Positions 16,812 to 26,193 are shown, counted from the stretch's first letter. The stretch: 64,000 nucleotides of DNA from an uncultured Coriobacteriales bacterium (GCA_946892075.1 CAMPNZ010000001.1:1-64000); one strand, 5' to 3'. The notes: generated by a model from the letters alone, not told the origin. A program made the numbers and translations.

Positions 16812-17528
16812 ATGGAAAGGTGCAAATCGCAGATGCGCGAAGGCTTGCGCTATGCGCATTTCGTGCGAACCTGCCGTTGCATCGTACGCGATTTTGATGC
16901 GCTGCCCCTGGTAAACGACCAGTCGAAGCCGCGCGTTGGCGTGGTTGGAGAAATTCTTGTGAAGTTTCACCCAACAGCAAACAACAATGTTGTGGATGTT
17001 ATCGAAGCACAAGGCTGCGAGGCGCGCGTGCCAGGAATTGTTGAGTTTTTCCTGTTCGGAATTGCGGGCGCCATTTTCCAGCGCAAGCCACTTGGGCGTT
17101 CCCGCAAAGGCGAGCTGGGCTCTCGCGTGGCACTTGCGGTGTTGCAAGCTCTGCGTGCGCCTGTGAACAGGGCGCTTCACAAATCGCAGCGCTTCGAGCC
17201 GCCCGCTACCATTTACACGATGGGCTCGTATGCGTCCAACATTCTTAGCTTGTGCAATTCGATGGGTGAGGGCTGGCTTTTAACTGCTGAAATGGTGGAA
17301 CTTATCAAAAACGGCACGCCGAACATTATTTGCGCGCAGCCTTTCGCATGCTTGCCGAACCACGTTGTGGGCAAGGCGGTCATCAAACAGTTGCGCACAA
17401 TGTATCCGCTGAGCAACATCGTTGCCATCGACTACGACCCCGGTTCCTCGGAAGTAAACCAGCTGAACCGCATAAAACTGATGATTTCGGTGGCAAAATC
17501 GAACGCGCGCAAAAAATCGCACCGCTAA
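16812..17528 (+). pseudogene. 3' part of the dehydratase activase, separated by one amber codon
   Basis: This frame is identical to that of 12582-16769. Reading through TAG gives RTRP-stop-EAEKGASYQLFRR, continuous with the family's C-terminal region. The region includes LVNDQSKPRVGVVGEILVKFHP, AQPFACLPNHVVGKAVIKQL and DYDPGSSEVNQLNR. An ATG at 16812 exists but has no convincing ribosome site, so independent translation is doubtful. No other stop or frameshift is present, which argues for a very recent mutation, a strain-specific error or readthrough. The full gene would be 12582-17528, about 1648 residues with Tyr restored. Confidence 0.85.
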
Positions 17529-17553
17529 GCATGCGTTTTGCGTGGGCAAATGA

Positions 17554-17562
17554 TGATACAAT
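17554..17562 (+). promoter_or_regulatory. extended -10 promoter before the membrane protein gene
   Basis: TGATACAAT (TG-n-TACAAT) is found 91 nt upstream of the next start codon, just after the end of the activase reading frame. Confidence 0.4.
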
Positions 17563-17652
17563 ACGTTTCGTTCACGTGGTTCAATGTTGTTCAGCGGCGC
17601 GTGCTTGCGGGGAACGCTGAACGGATAGTGAACGAATATCGAAAGGAATGGT

Positions 17653-18147
17653 ATGCACTCCCTTGAACTTTTGCCTCGTAGCGGCGATATTATGCTGGCG
17701 CTCGGAATTGTCGTTGTTCTTGTTGCATTTATTGCGCTGCTGGTAATTTCGCGCATTCGTAAGCGTTCAGCCGATCGCCTTAACGATAAATTCAGCCGCG
17801 AGGAGTTATTAAACGCGGCACATTATAAATCGCAAGCCTCGTATCAAGCCAGTTCAGAAGCTAGAAAAGTCTCTGGAATTGCCGACGGTCCGTCGCGTGA
17901 CGACACGTCTTTATTGGGCGACGAATTGGGATTGAACGCTCGCCAGCCCGCTGCCCGCACGGTGCGACCGAACGCTCCGCGTACGGCGCCCGACCAGCTG
18001 CGTCGCGCATCGCAAAACGCACCGCGCACGGCACCGCAAGCACCTGCGCATCGGACATATGGAGCCGCTCATCAGGAACAACAGCAGCCGCCCGCAGCGC
18101 CGCGCAAGGGCGACTCCAAGCATCGAGGCCGCCATGCTCGACCCTAA
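17653..18147 (+). CDS. single-pass membrane protein of unknown function
   Basis: 164 aa. One transmembrane segment (about 14-34, IMLALGIVVVLVAFIALLVI) is followed by RIRKRS, placing the rest in the cytoplasm. From residue 95 the protein is disordered and rich in Pro, Ala, Arg and Gln, with recurring NAPRTAP. The ATG follows CGAAAGGAATGGT. The 3' end overlaps the start chosen for rsmI, so the two are probably translationally coupled. No family is recognised; the basic tail might bind nucleic acid or be a degenerated low-complexity expansion. Confidence 0.75.
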   Translation: MHSLELLPRSGDIMLALGIVVVLVAFIALLVISRIRKRSADRLNDKFSREELLNAAHYKSQASYQASSEARKVSGIADGPSRDDTSLLGDELGLNARQPAARTVRPNAPRTAPDQLRRASQNAPRTAPQAPAHRTYGAAHQEQQQPPAAPRKGDSKHRGRHARP

Positions 18148-19063
18148 CAGCGCATGTCATAACAGCGCAGGTCAGCAGGAAGATCATGGACGGCTTGTTA
18201 TATGCCCAACGCCTATTGGAAACTTGCGTGATATAACGCTCCGTACGCTTGATGCTCTTGCAAACTGCGATTATGTATGTGCTGAAGACACACGTGTTAC
18301 TGCTAAGTTACTGAACGCATATAATATCTCAAAGCCTCTTATTCGTATGGACGAAAATACTATCAAGCGTAAGGCGTCAGGTGTTATTGCTGATATACAA
18401 GCTGGTAAACAGGTATGTTATTGTTCGGATGCGGGTATGCCAGGCGTTTCTGACCCTGGTATTGCGCTGCTTGCGCTTGCGTATGAACAGCATGTTTCAG
18501 TATGTGTGCTACCGGGAGCAAGCGCGTCCATTACGGCGTTCGTTGCCAGCGCAAGCTCGTTTTCAAACTTCTATTTTGTAGGCTTTCCTCCACGTAAAAA
18601 AAGCGCCTTTCGAGAACTTCTTAATGCGTTGACCAATTTACCTGCGGCTATTATCTTTTATGAAAGTCCGCATCGTTTGATTGCTACGTTAGAACTGCTG
18701 GCTGAGGTATTTCCGCAGCGTAAGCTGTGTGTTTTACGAGAGCTTACCAAAGTGCATGAAGAAGTGTATCGCGATTCAACTACAAGCGCTCTGGAGTATT
18801 TTTCGGCGCGTGCCCAGCAGGGTGGTATTCGTGGCGAGCTGGTGGTTGTTCTTGACGGTGCACGGCACGAGGTATCACAAGAAGAAGCACAACGTTCACG
18901 TGAAGATGTGCGTACCTATTTAGAACAGTTAGCTCATGAGGGAATGTCGATGCGTGACGCGCGCAAAAAGGCCGCTGAGAGCACGGATTTGCCGAAAAAT
19001 GAAATCTACAATCTTGCGCTTGAAGTGTACGGAAAAAAATCGTGTCAAACTGCAAAATCATAG
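18134..19063 (+). CDS. rsmI: 16S rRNA (cytidine-1402-2'-O)-methyltransferase
   Basis: SAM-dependent methylase that modifies C1402 of 16S rRNA in the ribosomal P site. It is about 309 aa from ATG 18134, the only in-frame ATG close to the conserved region. Motifs: ICPTPIGNLRDITLR, CAEDTRVTAKLL, CYCSDAGMPGVSDPG and FVGFPPRKK. The C-terminal helical domain ends with a KNEIYNLALEVYGKK segment typical of the family. Codon use is more A/T-rich than in the neighbours. The overlap with the preceding gene suggests one mRNA. Confidence 0.94.
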   Translation: MLDPNSACHNSAGQQEDHGRLVICPTPIGNLRDITLRTLDALANCDYVCAEDTRVTAKLLNAYNISKPLIRMDENTIKRKASGVIADIQAGKQVCYCSDAGMPGVSDPGIALLALAYEQHVSVCVLPGASASITAFVASASSFSNFYFVGFPPRKKSAFRELLNALTNLPAAIIFYESPHRLIATLELLAEVFPQRKLCVLRELTKVHEEVYRDSTTSALEYFSARAQQGGIRGELVVVLDGARHEVSQEEAQRSREDVRTYLEQLAHEGMSMRDARKKAAESTDLPKNEIYNLALEVYGKKSCQTAKS

Positions 19064-19248
19064 ACGGCTGCGGGTATACGCGTGCACTGCTCCTTGCGTT
19101 TGTATCTGTGTTCGTGGCACGCGCGGGAAAACGGTGCATGCGGGGAACGTGGCAACGTTTTAAGGTGTGCGTTTCGGTTTGCGCAAGGCACGCTTCGCAC
19201 ACGGCACGGTTCGCACAATGCTCCGCGCACTGGTTCGCTTAACGTTCG

Positions 19249-20577
19249 CTAAATGCGATTGATTTGATTTGATACTTTGTTATACCAATCTTCCCATGTG
19301 GGAGGGCAATATTTCTTTGCGGCGCGCAAGGTAAGCGTGTATCCGTAGCCGCGCGCTAAGCCAGCCACGTGCGCGTTAATCGCTTCATCCCACGACGACC
19401 AGCTACTATTTCCCCAGCCCCACGCGTTATGAGGGCGGAAACAGTGACGCCCTTGCGTGCTTTCAACCATCGATATGGCAGGCGAAAAACGCGGGTCAAT
19501 GCCGTGACGCCACGCTGCACGGGCGAATGTTTCCCCATGTCCGCCAAGGGGCGACGAACCCAGGTACGCATTGATGCGCGCTCCCCATTGCTTTACGAAC
19601 GCTTCTTCATCGCTGTTCCAATTTGCATGATCAGCCTTCACGCTTCCCGTAATGGCTGGCTTTGGCGCCGGCGCGGGAGCGGGCGCTGCTTGCGTTTGCG
19701 CAGGTGCTGGCTCTGGCTTCGCTTGCGGGTGGTTCGCCGAAATATTGGGCGTTCCTGGCAGCGCTTGAACCGTTTTCGCTACGTCTTGCCCAGACGAGTT
19801 TTGCTGCGCTTTCGCAAGCTCCTGAGCTTGGCGTTCCAGTTCTTCTTGCGCGCGTCGTTGTGCTTCCTTGCGCGCGTTTTGCGCTTCCCGAAGTGCGCTT
19901 TCAGCCTGTTGGGCGCCCAGCGTTGCCTCTTTTTCGTGCGTGTTAAGTTCCATGCGCGCGTTCGTAATGCGCTCACGCATCGTTTTAAGCGTGTTCAGCT
20001 CGGTAAAATTTTTCTTCGTTATTTTTATAATGTAGGTAAATTGGAAAATAAATTGCGAGAAATTGTGCGAATCAAGCAGCATCGAAAGAATCGACGAACT
20101 GTCGCTTTGAATTTTATACAGCGAATGAGCGGCGTGTTGTCCGCGTTTTTCCTGCAAGGGAAGTGCGTCGTTGATGCGCTGAATTTCCTGCTCGTTTTCG
20201 CGAATTTCCTGCTTAATACGCGCAAGTTTACCTTTGGCAGCTTCGTAGGTTTGCGAGCTTTCCTCGATTTTCTTTTGCAGCTCGTCAAGCATGTTATCGG
20301 TGGACGGCGTGTCGGCGTACGCATAGGAAACCGCAGGTAGAAGGCTTGTTTGGTGAACACCGCCCGCAAGGTTTACGCTGCGGGCGCCACCCGCAAGGTT
20401 CGCACACGACAAACTAAGCGCCAGCGCGCAACATAAGCCTGCTCGCGCGCACCATCGAGACAGCGATGTATGCCGCACCCGTTCCTTCGACTTGCAAGCA
20501 CGTTTCATAGCGCTTTGGCAACAGTCGATTGTTATGCCTGTCTGTTTACGAAATAGTCCCATAAATGAGCGCTTCAT
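19249..20577 (-). CDS. secreted CwlO-like coiled-coil protein with C-terminal lysozyme-like domain
   Basis: 442 aa from an ATG preceded by AAAAGAGGTGT (an in-frame ATG further upstream lacks a ribosome site). A basic N-terminus and hydrophobic segment (ARAGLCCALALSLSCANLAG) export the protein. An approximately 45-210 coiled coil resembles CwlO/P60 N-terminal regions (SSSILSMLLDSHNFSQFIFQF is a characteristic stretch). A Pro/Ala linker precedes a C-terminal domain with SMVESTQGRHCFRPHNAWGWG, a lysozyme-superfamily pattern with the Glu in a predicted catalytic position. Likely a cell-wall glycan hydrolase. It converges on rsmI; the 185-nt gap between stops shows no clear terminator. Confidence 0.82.
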   Translation of the reverse strand: MKRSFMGLFRKQTGITIDCCQSAMKRACKSKERVRHTSLSRWCARAGLCCALALSLSCANLAGGARSVNLAGGVHQTSLLPAVSYAYADTPSTDNMLDELQKKIEESSQTYEAAKGKLARIKQEIRENEQEIQRINDALPLQEKRGQHAAHSLYKIQSDSSSILSMLLDSHNFSQFIFQFTYIIKITKKNFTELNTLKTMRERITNARMELNTHEKEATLGAQQAESALREAQNARKEAQRRAQEELERQAQELAKAQQNSSGQDVAKTVQALPGTPNISANHPQAKPEPAPAQTQAAPAPAPAPKPAITGSVKADHANWNSDEEAFVKQWGARINAYLGSSPLGGHGETFARAAWRHGIDPRFSPAISMVESTQGRHCFRPHNAWGWGNSSWSSWDEAINAHVAGLARGYGYTLTLRAAKKYCPPTWEDWYNKVSNQINRI

Positions 20578-20925
20578 ACACCTCTTTTCAACCCCCCGCG
20601 TGTGTTGTGTTTCAATCACTCTATTATATCGAGAAACGCCTCAAGCTCCAAAACCACGCCCCGCCGCGCCCTGCGCTCTACAAAACGCCTGTTCAGAAAA
20701 TTGCTAATGTGTAGATTTTGTTTACACGTTCCTGCGCAAAAACCCGCGCCACCCGTTCCCGCTCACCAAAAACGCAAGATGAAATGCGCGATTTCTGCCT
20801 CAATTACGTGCACAAATTGCGAAGATGCGGCCGTGCGCCCGCGCGTGTACGTGTATACTTGACACTACATAAACAAATACCCAAACGCGGAAATTATCAA
20901 ACGCGGCATATCAAAGGATTTTCAA
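20578..20925. other. divergent intergenic region between wall hydrolase and metG
   Basis: 348 nt without a supported gene. TATACT (20854) and TTGACA (20859) overlap and could be promoter elements for metG, but no matching partner hexamer at proper spacing was found for either. Confidence 0.35.
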
Positions 20926-22629
20926 ATGTCACACGATGCATTTTCACTTACCACGCCCATCTATTATGTAAACGCGGCGCCCCATTTGGGAACGGCGTAT
21001 ACGACGATTGCGGCCGATGTCATTACGCGTTACGAACGCATGAAAGGACGTGCGGTTTCGTTTGTGACAGGCCTCGACGAGCACGGCCAAAAAGTTGCAA
21101 GCACGGCAGAAAGCAAGCACATGACGCCTCAAGCGTGGTGCGATTCCATGGTTCCCGCGTTCAAAAACGCCTGGGACATGCTTGATATTCGCTACACCGA
21201 TTTCGTGCGTACCACCGAGCCGCGCCACACAAAAACGGTGCAGCAGTTTTGGAACGACCTGTTTGACAAGGGCTTTCTGTACAAAAGTTGCTACGAGGGC
21301 TGGTATTGCGTTCACGAGGAAACCTACTACACGCAAAGCGACATCGAATTTGACGAAAACGACGTTGAAGTGTGTCCCGAGTGCCACCGTCCCTTGCAGC
21401 ATTCGGCTGGCGAAGAGAACTGGTTTTTCAAGCTGTCGGAGTTTCAGGATAAGCTGCTTGCGTTTTACGATGAGCACCCCGACTTTATTCGCCCTGTTAC
21501 CAGGCGAAACGAGGTTGTGTCGTTCGTGAAAAGCGGGCTGCGCGATTTGTCGATTTCGCGTTCAACATTTAGCTGGGGCGTTCCACTTACCTTTGACGAA
21601 GGCCACGTTGCGTATGTGTGGGCCGACGCGCTGCTTTCGTATGTTACGGGGAACGGTTTTGCGGACCCCTCGCGACCTGGCGATTTCGAGCGTTTTTGGC
21701 CGCCGGCGTACCATATTGTGGGCAAGGACATTTTGCGTTTCCATTGCGTGATTTGGCCTGCCATGCTGATGGCGGCGGGATATCCGATTGCGCATTGCGT
21801 GTTTGGCCACGGCTTTTTGCTTACCAAGGGCGAAAAAATGTCGAAGTCGCGCGGAAACGCCATGCAGCCAGCCGATTTGGTGCGCGTGTTCGGCTCGGAT
21901 GCGTATCGCTACTATTTTATGAGCGACATCCAGTTTGGCCATGACGGCTCGATTTCGCTTGAGCGCATGACGCAGGTTTATAACGCCGATTTGGCAAATA
22001 CGTGGGGAAACTTGTGCAGCCGCGTGTTCAACATGACGCAGAAATATTTCGACGGGCGCGTGCCGTGCGTTGACGGTGACGGTGCGGGTGCTGGTGCTGG
22101 CGACGGCGCTGGTGACGGTGCTGGTGCTGGGGAACGCAACAACGCGAACGCTGCGGCAGAAAGCGCTGATGCAGCGTTTGTTCCTTCGCCCGAACAAGAC
22201 GCGTTGTTGCACGAAAATCCGCTTCGCGATTTAGCTGACAAGCTGTTGGAAAAATACGATCCTGCTATGGAGGCACTCGATTACATGGGCGCCGCGCTGG
22301 CTGTTCAAGAGCTTGCGTCGCGCGTGAATTTGTACGTTGAGCAGTCGGCTCCGTGGACGCTTGCGAAACATGCCGCCACGCAGCCCCATTTGAAGCAGGT
22401 AATTTACAACTCGCTGGAGGCAATTCGCCTGATAGCGCTGTATTTAAGCCCCTTCATGCCGCGCACGTCGGCCGAGGTGTATCGCCGTTTGGAACTTGAC
22501 ATCAACGAGGTGCACAATTTTGCGCACGAGAGCCAGTGGGGTATGCTTTCATCAGGCAATAAGGTAGAAGTTGGGGAAGCGCTGTTCCCTCGCTTGGATA
22601 TTTCGTCGCTGAATTTGGACGATGAATAA
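20926..22629 (+). CDS. metG: methionyl-tRNA synthetase
   Basis: Charges tRNA-Met with methionine, 567 aa. The class I HIGH-type motif is PHLGTAYT at about residues 18-25 and the second ATP motif is KMSKSRGN near 305. One CPEC zinc-knuckle half is visible in the connective peptide. Between the catalytic core and the anticodon-binding domain, residues about 383-420 are an Ala/Gly/Asp low-complexity insert encoded by repeated GGTGCTGGTGC units. No C-terminal tRNA-binding domain follows. It starts an operon metG-tatD-flavin reductase-rsmA in which successive genes overlap. Confidence 0.97.
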   Translation: MSHDAFSLTTPIYYVNAAPHLGTAYTTIAADVITRYERMKGRAVSFVTGLDEHGQKVASTAESKHMTPQAWCDSMVPAFKNAWDMLDIRYTDFVRTTEPRHTKTVQQFWNDLFDKGFLYKSCYEGWYCVHEETYYTQSDIEFDENDVEVCPECHRPLQHSAGEENWFFKLSEFQDKLLAFYDEHPDFIRPVTRRNEVVSFVKSGLRDLSISRSTFSWGVPLTFDEGHVAYVWADALLSYVTGNGFADPSRPGDFERFWPPAYHIVGKDILRFHCVIWPAMLMAAGYPIAHCVFGHGFLLTKGEKMSKSRGNAMQPADLVRVFGSDAYRYYFMSDIQFGHDGSISLERMTQVYNADLANTWGNLCSRVFNMTQKYFDGRVPCVDGDGAGAGAGDGAGDGAGAGERNNANAAAESADAAFVPSPEQDALLHENPLRDLADKLLEKYDPAMEALDYMGAALAVQELASRVNLYVEQSAPWTLAKHAATQPHLKQVIYNSLEAIRLIALYLSPFMPRTSAEVYRRLELDINEVHNFAHESQWGMLSSGNKVEVGEALFPRLDISSLNLDDE

Positions 22630-23681
22630 TGGACGCGCAAGACGAGGAGCAGTGGGCGGCAAGCACCGATTTTTTCTTCTACAAAAAGAAGAAAAAAGGT
22701 AAGTTTGCGCAGGTAGAGTACCCGCGCCTTCCGATGAGTGTTGTCGACACTCACACGCATTTTCATATGTTGCCCAATCCGGCGTTTGAGCTGGCGCGTT
22801 GCGCGTTTCATCACGTCGATTTTTTGGGAATGATTACCGACCCCTCCGAAACGGGAACCTCAAAAGCCGATGCGCTTGATATGTGGTTGCAGCGTTGTAA
22901 CGAGGAAATTGCCGAGCGCTTGGATGGGGCGTTTCAGGCTCCTGAAGTGGGGATAATTGCGGGCGTTCATCCGCATAACGCGCGCTTGCTTACGCCTGCG
23001 GTGCGCGAGCAACTGTGCGAGCTGCTTGCGCGGGCGGGCTGTCGTGCGGTTGGCGAAGTGGGGCTTGATTACTATTACGACTTGTCGCCGCGCGATGTGC
23101 AGCAGCAGGTGTTTCGCGAGCACATCCGCTTGGCGCATCGCTTTAAGCTGCCCATCATGTTGCATTTGCGCGACGCCGAGCTTGCTACAGATGACGGCGC
23201 AGGCGCCGCTGCTGGCGAAGGTGTTGCTGGCGAAGGTGTTGCTGGCGAAGCTGCTGCGAACGACGCTTCACCAGCCATAAGCGCCAACGCGCACGCTGAT
23301 GCGCTGCGTATTCTGCACCAGGAAGGTTTTCCTGAAGCGGGTACTATCGTTCATTGTTGCACGCTTGCTGCCGACGAGCTGCGGCCGTTCGTAGAGGCCG
23401 ATTGCTATATTGCCTACGGTGGCGCGTTTACGTTCAAAAAGAACGAAGCGGTGCGGCATGCCATGGAAATTGTGCCGTTGAACAGGCTTTTAACAGAAAC
23501 CGATTCGCCGTATATGGCACCTGAGCCCATGCGCGGAACCACGTGCACGCCCGCTCATGTTATTTTCAACGCGCATGCGCTTGCTGCGTGGCGAGCCGAG
23601 GCCTTGGGCGAAAGTGAAATGCAGGTTTATCAGGCATTATGGGATAACGCACACCGTATTTTGCGAAGGAGACCTTCTTGA
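22629..23681 (+). CDS. tatD: TatD family metal-dependent hydrolase
   Basis: TIM-barrel DNase of 350 aa, larger than the usual 255-265. Metal-ligand motifs are VVDTHTHFHM, GEVGLDYYYD, MLHLRDAE and TETDSPYMAPEP. The start shares a base with the metG stop (TAATG). Two additions explain the size: a 36-residue N-terminal lead with KKKKKGK, and an insert at about 189-219 made of the five-residue repeat AGEGV, encoded by a 15-nt tandem repeat. The metG-tatD-rsmA order is conserved in many Gram-positive genomes. Confidence 0.93.
   Translation: MDAQDEEQWAASTDFFFYKKKKKGKFAQVEYPRLPMSVVDTHTHFHMLPNPAFELARCAFHHVDFLGMITDPSETGTSKADALDMWLQRCNEEIAERLDGAFQAPEVGIIAGVHPHNARLLTPAVREQLCELLARAGCRAVGEVGLDYYYDLSPRDVQQQVFREHIRLAHRFKLPIMLHLRDAELATDDGAGAAAGEGVAGEGVAGEAAANDASPAISANAHADALRILHQEGFPEAGTIVHCCTLAADELRPFVEADCYIAYGGAFTFKKNEAVRHAMEIVPLNRLLTETDSPYMAPEPMRGTTCTPAHVIFNAHALAAWRAEALGESEMQVYQALWDNAHRILRRRPS
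23211..23250. repeat. 15-nt in-frame tandem repeat inside tatD
   Basis: GCTGGCGAAGGTGTT occurs at 23211 and 23226, followed by a partial copy at 23241. It encodes AGEGV units. Copy changes keep the frame. Confidence 0.9.
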
Positions 23682-24877
23682 ACCGTTTGATTATTATGGG
23701 CTCGCCGCGCTCGCATGGACGCTGCGCCGCCTTGGCAGAAGTGTTGTTTGATACCTACATCGAACAGTATCCGCATGATGCCATTTTTTTGGCTCCTATC
23801 TCGGAATTGACGCTTGATTTCTTGCACAAGCAGCTTCCGAACGCAAGTGCGCCGCTGCCGCTTGCTGAACCAAGTGCGCCCACGCAAACGCCGCTTGCTG
23901 AAGCTGAAGCAAACGTTCCCGCGCAAACAAGCGTGCTACCAGCCCAAATACAAGATGCAAGCGCGCAGCCCGGTGCAACGCAGCCTGTGCAGCCCGGTTC
24001 CACGCATCAAGCGCAGTGCGTTCCCGATGCGTGCGCTGCCAAGCAGCTTGATGAGTATGCGTACCTTTTTGAGTGTTCCGATGACATGAAAGAACTGTAC
24101 GCGCAGCTTAATTCCGCAGATGAGCTGATTATTGTGTCGCCTGTTTATTTTTCGGGCGCGCCGGCCGAGTTCAAGGTGTTGCTTGATCGCATGCAGCCCT
24201 ACTATCTGCGCAATCGTGCGCTTGGCGTTGAAAAAGCCGCCTATAAGCCGGCAATTTTGCACATCGTTGGCGAGGGCGGCGATCCGCACGGGTTTAAGGC
24301 GCTTGCTTCGGAAGTGAAAAGTGCCTTTTCACAGGCGGGTTTTGCCGTGTCGCGCGTTCTGAATTGGGTGGGGTGCATAAGCGAAGACGGCTCCATTTTG
24401 CACGATCCGTGCGATATTGAGGACGCGGTGTTCGGTGACGAACGCACGCACCAATCTCAAAGCGAGCAAGGTTGCGATAGCAAGAACAAACGCGGTTTAG
24501 AACAAGCGCGCGAATGCGAACGAGCAGGCAAACGCGCAGGTGAACCCGCAGGTGAGTATCCAAATGAACCCACACACGAGTTTGCAGATGAGCTTGCGCC
24601 TGCACCGAAGCATGCGCCCGCGTCCGCACCTGCGCATACGCGCCCTAAGCTGTCGCTATCAGGCGATACGTCCGCGCACGCATCGCAGAGTGCTAAGCGG
24701 AAAGCACCATCGTCACGTTCTGCGAGCAATGCGCGCCCATCTTCTGGAACAAAGGGAACAACTCGCACAAAAAATGCCCATCAACCTGCGAAAAAGTCAC
24801 ATGCTTTAAGCGCATCAAACACATCCGCTGCCTCCCGCACTCCGCGCGCATCGAAAAAGGGCAAGAACCGTGGATAG
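23678..24877 (+). CDS. NADPH-dependent FMN reductase/flavodoxin-like protein with low-complexity insert and tail
   Basis: 399 aa. The flavodoxin-like fold begins at once (RLIIMGSPRSHGRCAALAE, an FMN phosphate loop) and resumes with ADELIIVSPVYFSGAPAEFKVLLDRM, the conserved flavin-contact segment. These two halves are separated by a Pro/Ala/Gln-rich insert at about 55-122. After residue 250 the protein is a basic low-complexity tail (Glu/Lys, then Ser/Lys/Arg). The TTG start overlaps the tatD stop (TTGA) and follows AAGGAGACC. The 3' end overlaps rsmA. It occupies the place where many Gram-positives have rnmV (ribonuclease M5), but is not homologous to it. Confidence 0.8.
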   Translation: MNRLIIMGSPRSHGRCAALAEVLFDTYIEQYPHDAIFLAPISELTLDFLHKQLPNASAPLPLAEPSAPTQTPLAEAEANVPAQTSVLPAQIQDASAQPGATQPVQPGSTHQAQCVPDACAAKQLDEYAYLFECSDDMKELYAQLNSADELIIVSPVYFSGAPAEFKVLLDRMQPYYLRNRALGVEKAAYKPAILHIVGEGGDPHGFKALASEVKSAFSQAGFAVSRVLNWVGCISEDGSILHDPCDIEDAVFGDERTHQSQSEQGCDSKNKRGLEQARECERAGKRAGEPAGEYPNEPTHEFADELAPAPKHAPASAPAHTRPKLSLSGDTSAHASQSAKRKAPSSRSASNARPSSGTKGTTRTKNAHQPAKKSHALSASNTSAASRTPRASKKGKNRG

Positions 24878-26039
24878 CGCGGGCGGAACCGTGGACGCCA
24901 CCAGCAGAAACGCCGATAGCGCGGGCGTAACCGTGGGAGCCACCAGCAGAAACGCCGCTAGCGCCTGCACCCCAGCGCTCTCCTTCGAGCCCTTACACGC
25001 TTCCGACCAGCGCTTATCGTGGCTCTTGCCAAGCGACACGCTGGCGAACGCCTCTCGCACGCGCGCCGTTCTTGATGCGTTTGATTTGCGTGCAAAGTAT
25101 CGCTTTGGGCAAAATTTTCTTGTTAATCAGGCGATTATCGATAAAATAATTCAGTTGTCGCAGCTTACGGATGACGATTATGTACTGGAAGTTGGTCCTG
25201 GCATTGGCACGCTTACGCGCGCGTTGTTGCAGCATGCGCACCAGGTGTGTTCCATTGAGTGTGACGCTCAGCTGCCGCGCGTGTTGCACGAAACGCTTGC
25301 GCCGTGGCTTGATCATTGGACGCTTATCCAGGCTGATGCGCTTGATGTGAACGCGCTTCCGCCCGCGCCCGACGTGCTTCCCACCAAGCTCATCAGCAAC
25401 TTGCCCTACGCGGTGGCCGCCACGATTGTGCTTGATTATTTCACGCGCTTTCCGTCGTTGCGCAGCGCTACCGTTATGGTGCAAAAAGAGGTTGCGCAGC
25501 GTATGTGCGCGCAGCCGGGCACCAAGGCCTATGGAGCGTACACTGTCAAGTTATCCCTGCTTGCGCGGCCTGTCGGCATGTTTTCTGTGGCGCCGTCGAA
25601 CTTTTTCCCCGCACCTCATGTGGAAAGCACGGTCATTCGCCTTGATCGGTTGAGCGCCGCTGACGCGCCCTATCAGCCCTGCGAATTGCCTGCTATCACG
25701 CGTGCGATTGAAGCGGCGTTTGCTAACCGCCGCAAAACGATTCTGAACTCGATGCGCACCTTTTTTGCGGGCTCGTGTGTAGGAACGGGAACGCGTGGCG
25801 CAGCAACGGGAACGCGCGGCACGGAAAGTGGTATGGGTACAGCAACGGAAACGCCAGCGCGGGGAATGGGTGCAGGTAGCGTAGCTGTAAGCGGCAACGA
25901 CACGCGCGCTACGCTGACGGATAGGCTGGTAGACGCGCTGCATGTTGCGGGCATTGCACCTGATGTTCGCGGGGAAACGCTCTCTCGCGAGCAATTCATT
26001 ACGCTGGGAAAAGCCTTGTTAAGCTGCGGCATTGTTTAG
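24870..26039 (+). CDS. rsmA: 16S rRNA (adenine1518/1519-N6)-dimethyltransferase
   Basis: Dimethylates two adjacent adenines near the 3' end of 16S rRNA; 389 aa against about 275 normally. The core runs from about residue 70: KYRFGQNFLVNQ, the SAM loop LEVGPGIGTLT, the NLPYAVA catalytic motif and FFPAPHVESTVIRL. The first 30 residues consist of two copies of a 14-residue repeat, encoded by a 42-nt tandem duplication. Residues about 303-347 are a Gly/Thr/Arg-rich insert between the C-terminal domain helices. The GTG start overlaps the end of the previous gene. An unmarked internal start at the core is possible. Confidence 0.94.
   Translation: MDSAGGTVDATSRNADSAGVTVGATSRNAASACTPALSFEPLHASDQRLSWLLPSDTLANASRTRAVLDAFDLRAKYRFGQNFLVNQAIIDKIIQLSQLTDDDYVLEVGPGIGTLTRALLQHAHQVCSIECDAQLPRVLHETLAPWLDHWTLIQADALDVNALPPAPDVLPTKLISNLPYAVAATIVLDYFTRFPSLRSATVMVQKEVAQRMCAQPGTKAYGAYTVKLSLLARPVGMFSVAPSNFFPAPHVESTVIRLDRLSAADAPYQPCELPAITRAIEAAFANRRKTILNSMRTFFAGSCVGTGTRGAATGTRGTESGMGTATETPARGMGAGSVAVSGNDTRATLTDRLVDALHVAGIAPDVRGETLSREQFITLGKALLSCGIV
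24873..24956. repeat. 42-nt tandem duplication at the start of rsmA
   Basis: The unit 24873-24914 (starting GATAGCGCGGGCGGAACC) is repeated at 24915-24956 with few changes, and a decayed third copy begins at 24957. It encodes DSAG-TV-ATSRNA units. Confidence 0.92.
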
Positions 26040-26193
26040 TAGGAAAGACGCCTCGTACGCCAACGCTCCACGCACAATCACCCTGTACGCTACCGCCTCG
26101 TACGCTACCACTCCATGCACAATCGCACCGCACCCCGCGCGCCGCATCCACATCCGCTCCCACTACCGCACCTCGCATCTGCGCATTCCCATC

